This document shows, piece by piece, positions 6,678 through 13,062 of a stretch of 20,624 bases of DNA (position 1 is its first letter; each line of letters opens with the position of its first letter). Position numbers and translations under genes: made by a program. The notes beneath the pieces are model-generated. The model saw only the letters and a program-made list of their open reading frames with translations. It ran no database searches and was not told the origin of the DNA. Location: assembly GCA_001821475.1 (NCBI GenBank), contig MHMF01000039.1, forward strand, positions 1 to 20,624. The letters are read 5' to 3'. The DNA is from Candidatus Nealsonbacteria bacterium RIFCSPLOWO2_01_FULL_38_120 (lineage in GTDB: Bacteria; Patescibacteriota; Minisyncoccia; Minisyncoccales; GWA2-38-27).

Positions 6678-6706
6678 ATTATAATTCAGAGCTTATTTTA
6701 TGTCAA
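6678..6706 (-). promoter_or_regulatory. Consensus sigma-70-type promoter
   Basis: On the minus strand: TTGACA (6701-6706), exactly 17 nt, then TATAAT (6678-6683). Both hexamers match consensus at all six positions. Transcription would start near 6671, giving a leader of about 65 nt before the SD-preceded ATG at 6605. This is the best promoter in the window. Confidence 0.88.
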
Positions 6707-6832
6707 TGATGTTGCGTTATTTTCAATATTAAGTTAAAGGAATATTCCCCGCTATAATTAGCGATATTTATTAAATCTGTTTTTTTTGAGACGGTGATGC
6801 TACGAGAGCCGCTTCCATTATATTGGCGATAT

Positions 6833-8374
6833 CTATGGGATTAATTTTTCTGAGATGTAAAATGCGTTTTCTGAAAGCAGAAAAAGTTTTTTTTGGGATT
6901 GGCTCCAAAATATTTCCAACGATTTTGATTCAACAAGCTCTCCGTTAACAGAGGATATATCAGGGGATAATTCAGTTATATTTATTTTATCCCTGTCGTC
7001 TATTTCCGCTATTTTTATTTTATCTCTGGAATTAAAAATCAGATAATGGTCTGTATACCAAAAAATATTTTTGATTTTGCTTGAATACCGAGTTATAAAA
7101 ATCTGCTCGCCAGCTTTTCTTTCCGGTCGGTCGTCTGTTTTTTCAAGAAATAAAATTTTGATTTCATATCCGTCCGAAAAAACCAATTTTTTATTATCCG
7201 GAGAAAATTCAACATTTTCCGCCGAGTCGGAAATTTTTTGGAATATCCCTGTTTTTTGGTCTAACAAATAAAGAGAGTTTTCTTCCCAAATGCCGATTTT
7301 TGAGCTGTAAGTAAAAACAGCATATTTTTTATTTTCTTCCACTGGGTAAGGAATTAAATTCATTTTGTCTATTTGTTCAAAGGAGAAATCGCTCTTAATT
7401 AGGAAACCTTGGCTGTCCATGCAGTATATATTTGATTTTGACGGTTGGCAGGCAATAATATTTTTTATAAGAGGGGGGGATAGTTTTTTTTCTGTCAGAT
7501 CCGCGCGGCTGATTATTTTTTTATTCCCACCCGATTCTTCGGGGGAAGAGGATAAGACCAACAGTTTTTGAAGGTTTTCCGGAATAAAATAAATTTCAGA
7601 CGCGCTGGAATCAATAAAATCCAGCAGGGTTAAATTATTCGGGCTTTTGTCTAAATCCAAAAAATAATATTCTATATTCTCCCGGGTTATCGCTTTGATT
7701 ATAATTTTTTTTGAATCCGGGGAAAAAATAATTTCTTTCAACTCCGCGCCTGATTTTGAAATGTCAGCTTCCTTAATTAAAAAGCTTTTAATATTTTTTT
7801 CCGGTTCAAAAAGTTTCAACGCCCAGCCTTCGTCAAGGCTCCCTCCTTCGCCAAAGCTTCGGGGGACAGGACGGCTGGCTTGCCAGCCATCGCTTGGGGC
7901 AGTATTTATTTCTTTTATAATTATTTTTTTATTGTCTGGCGAAAAATAAAAATTTTCCGTATTTTGAGAAACAGCTGTGAAAATCGGATCTTGCGGAATC
8001 AGGTAGATGTTTTTCGCTTCAGTCGCTTCTTTTTCTTTTATCTCCAGAATTTTTTCCCAGCTGATATATCCGTCTTTCTTAATTTGTATTTTATATTTTT
8101 GGGGTTTGAGATTTTCAAATATAACCGATCCGGAAAAGAAGTCGGTTTTTTTTATTATGGCATTACCCTTCGCGTTTCCGCTATTATCTATCGGAGTTAT
8201 GGTTGTCTCGCAATTTTTCGGCAATGCCTTGAAATAAAACATTCCAGGCTGAATCGGTTTTTTTGTTTCCAGATCAAACCGCCAGCCCAAAGAATAAAAA
8301 ACAGCGCCAACGGCCGTGAGAACAAATAAAACAGCAATAATTCCGAACACAATATTTCTTCTCTTCTTAGTCAT
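6833..8374 (-). CDS. Membrane-anchored PEGA-domain protein with beta-propeller-like repeats
   Basis: A 513-residue protein. A basic N-terminus (MTKKRRN) is followed by a membrane segment at about 8-28, so most of the chain should face outside the membrane. Residues about 45-127 read as a PEGA domain, with GSVIFENLKPQKYKIQIKKD, GYISWEKILEIKEKE and a closing IYLIP. The rest contains repeated F-SPD-KK motifs (about 145, 218 and 400: FSPDNKKI, FSPDSKKI, FSPDNKKL), typical of TolB/WD40-like propeller blades. Function is probably a surface or cell-wall-associated scaffold; no catalytic residues are evident. Residues about 161-185 (WQASRPVPRSFGEGG...) are a repeat read in frame (see 7820-7894). The ATG has no SD; a TAGAAT -10-like hexamer lies on the minus strand at 8407-8412. 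Confidence 0.82.
   Translation of the reverse strand: MTKKRRNIVFGIIAVLFVLTAVGAVFYSLGWRFDLETKKPIQPGMFYFKALPKNCETTITPIDNSGNAKGNAIIKKTDFFSGSVIFENLKPQKYKIQIKKDGYISWEKILEIKEKEATEAKNIYLIPQDPIFTAVSQNTENFYFSPDNKKIIIKEINTAPSDGWQASRPVPRSFGEGGSLDEGWALKLFEPEKNIKSFLIKEADISKSGAELKEIIFSPDSKKIIIKAITRENIEYYFLDLDKSPNNLTLLDFIDSSASEIYFIPENLQKLLVLSSSPEESGGNKKIISRADLTEKKLSPPLIKNIIACQPSKSNIYCMDSQGFLIKSDFSFEQIDKMNLIPYPVEENKKYAVFTYSSKIGIWEENSLYLLDQKTGIFQKISDSAENVEFSPDNKKLVFSDGYEIKILFLEKTDDRPERKAGEQIFITRYSSKIKNIFWYTDHYLIFNSRDKIKIAEIDDRDKINITELSPDISSVNGELVESKSLEIFWSQSQKKLFLLSENAFYISEKLIP
7820..7894 (-). repeat. In-frame repeat inside the PEGA gene
   Basis: The plus strand at 7843-7871 carries a 29-bp core that matches murA 9203-9231 at 25 positions; all four differences are transitions. 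Shared words are CTCCTTCGC, CTTCGG and GGACA. The flank contains GGCTGGCTTGCCAGCC, a perfect short palindrome. The gene reads it from the opposite strand to murA, as WQASRPVPRSFGEGGSLDEG, with no stop codon. It sits just after the first F-SPD-KK blade motif, a likely loop position. Confidence 0.75.
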
Positions 8375-8439
8375 ATATTAGTTAATTTTTTATTACGCTT
8401 ATTATTATTCTACTTAAATTCAGTTTTTTTTCCAGTATT

Positions 8440-8595
8440 CATTCAGAGATGCGGTTTTTGGTGGCTTTCTGAGGCGAGCGGGCACGGTTCTTTTGTCATA
8501 AGCTAATCTCATGACAAAAGAGAGCGAGTCGAGAACTTGAGTGGGCGAGGACGCTGGTCGAGCGAGCGTACCACCCAAAACCGCATCTCCGAACG
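8440..8595. repeat. Long cruciform-forming repeat in the divergent gap
   Basis: The 352-bp gap 8375-8726 between the divergent PEGA gene and murA holds no gene. Its main feature is an inverted repeat: 8440-8464 (CATTCAGAGATGCGGTTTTTGGTGG) and 8571-8595 match as complements with three mismatches. Inside, a perfect 10-bp stem CTTTTGTCAT (8490-8499) pairs with ATGACAAAAG (8511-8520). The intervening DNA is rich in GAGCG words (GGCGAGCGGGC, AGAGCGAGTCGAG, GTCGAGCGAGCG) and clearly more GC-rich than nearby DNA. A structured RNA or a mobile palindromic element are both possible. Confidence 0.75.
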
Positions 8596-8597
8596 AT

Positions 8598-8626
8598 TTG
8601 CCTGTTTTTATATTTTTAGTTAGTAT
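8598..8626 (+). promoter_or_regulatory. Candidate murA promoter
   Basis: TTGCCT (8598-8603), a 17-nt spacer, then TAGTAT (8621-8626); each matches consensus at four of six positions. Because the upstream gene is divergent, murA needs a promoter in this gap, which raises the likelihood. It lies between the two hairpin elements, so the second hairpin would be in the murA leader. Confidence 0.35.
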
Positions 8627-8660
8627 GGATTATGAGTATGGATTGAGGGAGGAGACAACC

Positions 8661-8714
8661 ATCTCCCCAATCCTCCCCTCCGATGGTCATTGGAGGGGAG
8701 GAAAGGTGGGGGAG
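8661..8714. repeat. GC-rich hairpin in the murA leader
   Basis: Stem 8671-8685 pairs with 8688-8702 over 15 bp with one G-T pair (82/91). The apex CCGATGGTCATTGG is nearly identical to that at 2304-2317 in the rpsK leader (CATCGG there, CATTGG here). An outer continuation pairs ATCTCCCCAA (8661-8670) with the purine-rich AAGGTGGGGGAGA. The only GGAG near murA is part of the right arm, 12 nt before the ATG, so pairing would hide it. Confidence 0.8.
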
Positions 8715-8726
8715 AAATAATAATAT

Positions 8727-10046
8727 ATGGCTGAAAAATTTGTTATAAAAGGAGGGAAACCGTTGAGAGGGGAGGTGGAAATAAGGGGCGCGAAAAACGC
8801 CGCGTTTCCTATTTTGGCCGCTTCTCTTCTGACCAAAGAGGATTGTGTAGTCAGTAATTTGCCTTTGATTGAGGATGTTTTTCAGATGCTGAAAATTCTG
8901 GAAGAATTAGGAGTAAAAATTTTTTGGATAGGGAGAAGAACCGTAAAATTGAATAGTTTTGGAGTTGATTTGGCAAAAATTCCTTTTGCCACAATAAAAA
9001 AATTCAGGGGTTCTATTTTGATTTTAGGACCCTTGATCAGTCGCTTCGGGGAATTGAAAATTCCTCCGCCCGGCGGATGCCTCATAGGCGCGAGACCTAT
9101 TGATACCCATTTAGACGCTTTTTCCCAATTAGGAGTTGATGTTTCTTCTAAAAACGGTTTTTATTTTTTCAAAAGTAACGGAAGCAGGCGCTCCTTCGCC
9201 TCCTCCTTCGCTAAAACTTCGGAGGACAAGAAGGCTTCGGAGGGCACAGAAGTCGTTCTGCGAGAATTCAGCGTCACAGCAACAGAAAATACGCTTTTAT
9301 TTTCAGCCCTTTGCCCCCAAAAAACGATTTTAAAAATAGCGGATTTGGATTATCAGATCCAGGAATTAGTTAAGGTCTTGATAAAAATGGGAGCGGATAT
9401 TAAATATAGCGGCCCTCATTGTTTTGAAATTATCGGAGCGGAAAAATTAAACGGATTTGAATATAATTTGATTTCCGATCCCATTGAGGCAGGCACATTT
9501 ATAGTGGCGGCCTTAGCAACGAAGGGCGAGGTTTTGATAAAAAACGTTGAGCTGGAATTTTTGGATTTATTTTTGAAGCGGCTGAAGGATTTCGGGGCGA
9601 AATTCCAAATTTTGGATAAAAAGACAATTAAAATTTTTCCTTCGGAAAATCTTAAAATAGATAAAGTGCAGAGCTTGATTTATCCCGGCATTAATTCTGA
9701 TTTACAGCCGGAACTCGGAGTTTTAGCGACCCAAACAGAGGGGCAGACTTTGATTCATGACCCTTTATACGAAGGCCGCTTGAAGTATTTAGATGAATTA
9801 AATAAAATGGGAGCTGATATTGTCTTTTGCGACCCGCACAGAGCGATAATCAATGGTCCCAGCAAATTAGTCGGCGCTGAAATTCCCAGTCCGGATTTAA
9901 GGGCTGGAGCGGCGCTTATCATAGCCGGGCTTGTAGCGAAGGGAAAGACGACGATCAGTAATATTTACCAGATTGACAGGGGATACGAGAAAATAGAAGA
10001 AAGATTACAAAAACTAAGAGCAGACATAAAAAGAGTGAAAGAGTAA
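8727..10046 (+). CDS. murA: UDP-N-acetylglucosamine 1-carboxyvinyltransferase
   Basis: A 439-residue MurA (family norm about 420). It transfers enolpyruvate from PEP to UDP-GlcNAc, the first committed step of peptidoglycan synthesis in the cytoplasm. Landmarks: GAKNAAFPIL with K23 and N24 of the substrate site, the catalytic loop PPGGCLIGARPID with Cys118 (fosfomycin-sensitive type), the GINSDLQPE aspartate, DLRAGAALIIAGL, and the terminal IDRGYEKIEERLQKLRA. Residues about 153-172 (SRRSFASSFAKTSEDKKASE) are extra relative to E. coli MurA and lie between strands equivalent to VKASVDG and LKGAHIV; they are encoded by a repeat. The active-site residues are intact, so the enzyme is probably functional. 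It is followed by a hairpin element and mreB, an envelope gene. Confidence 0.96.
   Translation: MAEKFVIKGGKPLRGEVEIRGAKNAAFPILAASLLTKEDCVVSNLPLIEDVFQMLKILEELGVKIFWIGRRTVKLNSFGVDLAKIPFATIKKFRGSILILGPLISRFGELKIPPPGGCLIGARPIDTHLDAFSQLGVDVSSKNGFYFFKSNGSRRSFASSFAKTSEDKKASEGTEVVLREFSVTATENTLLFSALCPQKTILKIADLDYQIQELVKVLIKMGADIKYSGPHCFEIIGAEKLNGFEYNLISDPIEAGTFIVAALATKGEVLIKNVELEFLDLFLKRLKDFGAKFQILDKKTIKIFPSENLKIDKVQSLIYPGINSDLQPELGVLATQTEGQTLIHDPLYEGRLKYLDELNKMGADIVFCDPHRAIINGPSKLVGAEIPSPDLRAGAALIIAGLVAKGKTTISNIYQIDRGYEKIEERLQKLRADIKRVKE
9181..9247 (+). repeat. In-frame repeat insertion inside murA
   Basis: Encodes about 20 residues (around 153-172) absent from typical MurA. The DNA core 9203-9231 matches plus-strand 7843-7871 at 25 of 29 positions. 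It contains CTCC-TTCG words in both orientations (CTCCTTCG at 9191 and 9203, CTTCGGAG at 9217 and 9235), so it is partly self-complementary. Insertion length is a multiple of three and no stop is introduced. Confidence 0.8.
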
Positions 10047-10049
10047 TTT

Positions 10050-10190
10050 CTAATATCCAATAAAAATAAGAAAATAGTTATTGGAAAATAGAAAATAGTA
10101 ATAGAAATCAGAAAGACGGAAAATAGAAAGCTATCCGATTTCCAATTTCTATTTTCTATTACCAATTTCCAGTTTTTATCAACTAATTTC
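10050..10190. repeat. Family E inverted repeat between murA and mreB
   Basis: Left region about 10072-10118 (AAATAGTTATTGGAAAATAG...ATAGAAATCAGAAAG) pairs with about 10134-10176 (ATCCGATTTCCAATTTC, TATTTTCTATTACCAATTTCC), with mismatches. It uses the same words as 6052-6163. The remaining tail to the ATG at 10238 contains GAATTGAAGACTGGGAATTG and no SD. Confidence 0.65.
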
Positions 10191-10237
10191 CGTTATTTAC
10201 CGAGAATTGAAGACTGGGAATTGGTAATTTTTATATT

Positions 10238-11245
10238 ATGTTCGTCCGCAAAATAGGCGTTGACCTCGGAACTTGCAATTCAATTGTTTTTACTCCTCAA
10301 AAAGGGGTTGTTTTGAACGAGCCGTCGGTGGTGGCGGTTTCTATTTCTGAAAACAGAATTTTAGCCGTGGGTCGGGAAGCGAAAGAAATGATGGGCAGAA
10401 CTCCGGATGCAATAAGGGTCTATAGGCCATTGAGAGACGGGGTAATAGCTGATTACAGAGTTACTGAAGCAATGCTGAAATATTTTATTAAACGTGGAGT
10501 TAGAAATTTCAGATTCTTAAAACCAGAACTGCTGATAGGAGTGCCGGCCGGGATTACTTCAACGGAAAAGAGAGCGGTTATTGAAGCTGGAATGACTGCC
10601 GGAGCCAGAGGGGTTTATGTCGCAAAAGAGCCGATTTTAGCCGCTATTGGAGCTGGAATTCCCATTAATTCTTGCTCTGGTCATATGATTATTGATATAG
10701 GCGGAGGAACTTCAGAAGTGGCGATAATTTCTTTGGGCGGAATTGTCACTTGCCGGTCCTTGAGGGTGGCAGGGGACAAACTTGATGTCGCAATAGCGGA
10801 GTATATTAAGAAAAAACATAATCTGGCGATTGGCGAGCAGACAGCTGAAGAAATAAAAATAAAAATTGGGACCGCCTTGCAGGAAAAAGAAGAAAGAGAA
10901 ATGGAAATTAGGGGCAGGGATTTAATTTCCGGCTTGCCTCATAATATAAAAGTGTCTTCGGGCGAGGTTTGCGAAGCGATTTCCGAGCGGCTGGCGGAAA
11001 TGGTACAAGTTGTAAAAGAGGTATTAAGGGAAACGCCTCCGGAGCTTTCTTCTGATATTATGGACAAAGGAATGATTATTTCCGGCGGGGGAGCGCTTTT
11101 GCGGAATATTGACGAATTAATTGCCGAGGCGACCGGTGTTCCTTGTTTTTTAGCGGAAGAACCTTTGTTCTGTGTTGCCAAGGGGACAGGAGCCGTCCTT
11201 GATAATTTGGAAATTTATAAACAAACGATAATGGCAAAGCGATAA
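10238..11245 (+). CDS. mreB: Rod shape-determining protein MreB (paralogue 1)
   Basis: A 335-residue actin-fold protein. Phosphate-1 loop is GVDLGTCNSIVF (residues 7-18), phosphate-2 is IIDIGGGTSEVAIISLGG, and the adenosine motif is GMIISGGGALLRNIDELI. MreB filaments under the inner membrane guide lateral wall synthesis. The N-terminus (MFVRK) goes directly into the first strand and lacks the extra hydrophobic leader seen in the second copy at 15630. No mreC or mreD is adjacent. The gene follows murA and precedes holB by 4 bp, so holB is probably translated by coupling. The start is preceded by TTTTTATATT, with no SD. Confidence 0.93.
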   Translation: MFVRKIGVDLGTCNSIVFTPQKGVVLNEPSVVAVSISENRILAVGREAKEMMGRTPDAIRVYRPLRDGVIADYRVTEAMLKYFIKRGVRNFRFLKPELLIGVPAGITSTEKRAVIEAGMTAGARGVYVAKEPILAAIGAGIPINSCSGHMIIDIGGGTSEVAIISLGGIVTCRSLRVAGDKLDVAIAEYIKKKHNLAIGEQTAEEIKIKIGTALQEKEEREMEIRGRDLISGLPHNIKVSSGEVCEAISERLAEMVQVVKEVLRETPPELSSDIMDKGMIISGGGALLRNIDELIAEATGVPCFLAEEPLFCVAKGTGAVLDNLEIYKQTIMAKR

Positions 11246-11249
11246 TTTT

Positions 11250-12197
11250 ATGCTTATCGGCCATAAAAAGCAGTGGGATTTTTTAGCGAAATCGGCGGAG
11301 GCCGGCCATCTGCCTCACGCTTTATTATTTTACGGACAGGAGCATTTGGGCAAAAAAACATTTGCGATTGAGTTCGCGAAATATATTAGTTGTCTTGATA
11401 AAAAATCCGGGATTCCCTGCCAGAAATGCATAAATTGCATAAGCATCCGGAAAAATTTATTCCCGGATTTTTTAATTGTAGAACCCGAACTTTTAAGCAA
11501 AGAAATTCAGATTTTCCAAATAAGAGGGCTTATTGAAAAATTATCTTTCCGGCCATATTCAGCTAAAATTAAAATAACCGTTCTGGCAAAAGCGCATCTG
11601 ATGAGCCAAGAGGCGCAGAATTGTTTTTTGAAATTTCTTGAAGAGCCTTTGGGCGAAGCATTGATTATTTTAATCACAGAGCATCCTTACTCGCTTTTAC
11701 CGACTATACTTTCAAGAATTCAGAAAATAAAATTTTTTCCTGTTGGTAGCGAGAATATCAAAAAATTTTTAGCGGAGAAAGGGGCAGGGGAAAGAGCATT
11801 GAGCGAGATATTGCCGTTTGTTTCCGGCAAACCGGGTTTGGCAGTTGATTTTTTTGAAGCGCCGGAAAAACTAAAAGAAAGAAAAAAATTTATGCTTGAC
11901 CTCGGGGAGCTGGCAAGGGCTGATTTAGCTTTCCGTTTCAAGTACGCGGAAAATATTGCCGGCGATTCATTTGACTTTGCGAAAAGAAAAGAAATTTTAG
12001 GCATCTGGGTTGAATGCCTGCGAAATTTGCTTTTATCCCGATTTGAGAGAGGGGAAAAAAGGGAAGAAAAATTTAGCCATTATTCTATTAACAAAATAGA
12101 AGAGGAAATAAAACTTTTACAGGAAATTGATTCCCTTATTTCCGGCACAAACATCAATGTCCGCCTTGCTTTTGAGATTTTGCTGATGAAATTATAA
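11250..12197 (+). CDS. holB: DNA polymerase III delta prime subunit (clamp loader)
   Basis: A 315-residue AAA+ clamp-loader protein. The start MLIGHKKQWDFLAKSAEAGH and LPHALLFYGQEHLGKKT (P-loop-like, residues 29-37) match delta prime. A zinc-module-like set C48, C57, C60, C63 follows. MSQEAQNCFLKFLEEP and the LPTILSRIQKIKF region (the SRC motif appears as SRI) are typical. The P-loop deviates from GxxGxGKT (GQEHLGKKT), consistent with a non-ATPase delta prime; a gamma/tau identity is unlikely given the short C-terminus. It loads the beta clamp during replication. Four bp separate it from mreB, and no SD is seen. Confidence 0.88.
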   Translation: MLIGHKKQWDFLAKSAEAGHLPHALLFYGQEHLGKKTFAIEFAKYISCLDKKSGIPCQKCINCISIRKNLFPDFLIVEPELLSKEIQIFQIRGLIEKLSFRPYSAKIKITVLAKAHLMSQEAQNCFLKFLEEPLGEALIILITEHPYSLLPTILSRIQKIKFFPVGSENIKKFLAEKGAGERALSEILPFVSGKPGLAVDFFEAPEKLKERKKFMLDLGELARADLAFRFKYAENIAGDSFDFAKRKEILGIWVECLRNLLLSRFERGEKREEKFSHYSINKIEEEIKLLQEIDSLISGTNINVRLAFEILLMKL

Positions 12198-12213
12198 AAT
12201 TCTTAATAGCCTA

Positions 12214-12230
12214 CAGAGACCGTGTCTCTG
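12214..12230. other. Perfect short hairpin after holB
   Basis: CAGAGAC (12214-12220), loop CGT, GTCTCTG (12224-12230): a perfect 7-bp stem with a 3-nt loop. No T-tract follows, so it is not a standard terminator. It could be an RNA-processing or pause site; evidence is limited to the structure. Confidence 0.5.
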
Positions 12231-12262
12231 CTGGTTAATCGTTCAGTAGTTCAGTTCTCGAC

Positions 12263-12296
12263 AAGGAGGTTGGACTTTGATAGGATTAAATATAAT
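12263..12296 (+). promoter_or_regulatory. Possible frr promoter and an orphan SD-like sequence
   Basis: AAGGAGGT at 12263-12270 is a full SD consensus, but it lies 46 nt before the frr ATG. The only start codon at usual spacing is TTG 12278, which opens just seven codons. Overlapping this, TTGGAC (12270-12275) and TATAAT (12291-12296) form a promoter-like pair with a short 15-nt spacer. If used, the promoter would leave the SD-like sequence outside the transcript. Confidence 0.3.
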
Positions 12297-12316
12297 ATAA
12301 ATTGCAATAAAAAATT

Positions 12317-12877
12317 ATGGACTATAGAGAAATAATTAAAAAAGTGAAGCCGGAATTTGAGAAAGCGTTTAATTTTCTGGAGAAAGAGGTCGCGAAAATA
12401 AGAACAGGTCGGGCATCGCCCGCTTTAGTTGAAGATATAATTATTGATTGTTTCGGAGAAAAATTTCCGTTGAAACAATTAGGCGCGATATCTCTGCCTG
12501 AGCCGAAGAAAATTGTCATCCAGCCGTGGGACAGGTCGTATCTTGAGCCGATTGAGAAAGCGCTTTTTAGTCACTCAAATTTAGGCATTTCGCCGGTTGT
12601 TGATAAAGATGTGATTAGGATTAATTTGCCTCCCCTAAATGAAGAATATAGGAAAGGGCTTTTAAGGATTCTTTCTGAAAAACAGGAAGAGACAAGGAAA
12701 ACAATGAGGCGCTGGAGAGATAACGTCTGGGAAGAAATACAGGAAAAATTCAAAGAAAGAGAAATCAGAGAAGATGATAAGTTCAAGGGAAAAGACGAAT
12801 TGCAGAAATTAATTGACGAGTTCCATAAAAAAATTGACGATTTGGGCGAAAAAAAGAAGAAAGAAATAATGGAATAA
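12317..12877 (+). CDS. frr: Ribosome recycling factor
   Basis: A 186-residue RRF, exactly the usual size. Landmarks: FLEKEVAKIRTGRASPALVE, the domain II strand KKIVIQPWDRSYLEPIEKAL, INLPPLNEEYRKGLLRILSE, and the long C-terminal helix starting RRWRDNVWEEIQEKF and ending KKIDDLGEKKKKEIME. With EF-G it splits post-termination ribosomes. The usual neighbours rpsB, tsf and pyrH are absent; it sits between holB and the site-2 protease. AT-rich leader AATAAAAAATT, no SD at normal spacing. Confidence 0.96.
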   Translation: MDYREIIKKVKPEFEKAFNFLEKEVAKIRTGRASPALVEDIIIDCFGEKFPLKQLGAISLPEPKKIVIQPWDRSYLEPIEKALFSHSNLGISPVVDKDVIRINLPPLNEEYRKGLLRILSEKQEETRKTMRRWRDNVWEEIQEKFKEREIREDDKFKGKDELQKLIDEFHKKIDDLGEKKKKEIME

Positions 12878-12881
12878 AATT

Positions 12882-13061
12882 AAAAATCAAATCTCAAAAA
12901 TCAAAATTAAAGTATATGGTTTGTCCTTTCTTTGCTAAGCAAAGGACAAACCATATAATATATATTATTGTCGCGAAGCGACATAATAATTTTGCTTGTC
13001 TGCAACGCTATCCGTAGCATTGCGGGCAGGAGATTTGAGATTTAAATTTTGAGATTAAATT
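12882..13061. repeat. Composite multi-hairpin element between frr and rseP
   Basis: Outer AT-rich arms 12882-12910 (TAAAAATCAAATCTCAAAAA...) and 13030-13061 (GAGATTTGAGATTTAAATTT...) are complementary with mismatches. Between them lie three further hairpins. The first is a perfect 17-bp stem, 12913-12929 with 12941-12957 (TATATGGTTTGTCCTTT). The second is GTCGC-gaa-GCGAC at 12970-12982. The third pairs CTTGTCTGCAACGCTA with TAGCATTGCGGGCAGG, imperfectly. The predicted shape is a multi-branched cloverleaf. The right arm ends at the base before the rseP ATG. Confidence 0.85.
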
Positions 13062-13062
13062 T

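Noticed and set aside
7880..8329. 149-codon plus-strand open frame within the PEGA gene
   Set aside because: Antisense shadow of a real coding sequence; Phe/Tyr-rich with no recognisable domain.
9181..9247. Assembly error as the source of the murA insertion
   Set aside because: The insertion keeps the frame and a related but non-identical copy exists elsewhere, which a chimeric join would not readily produce; read mapping would settle it.
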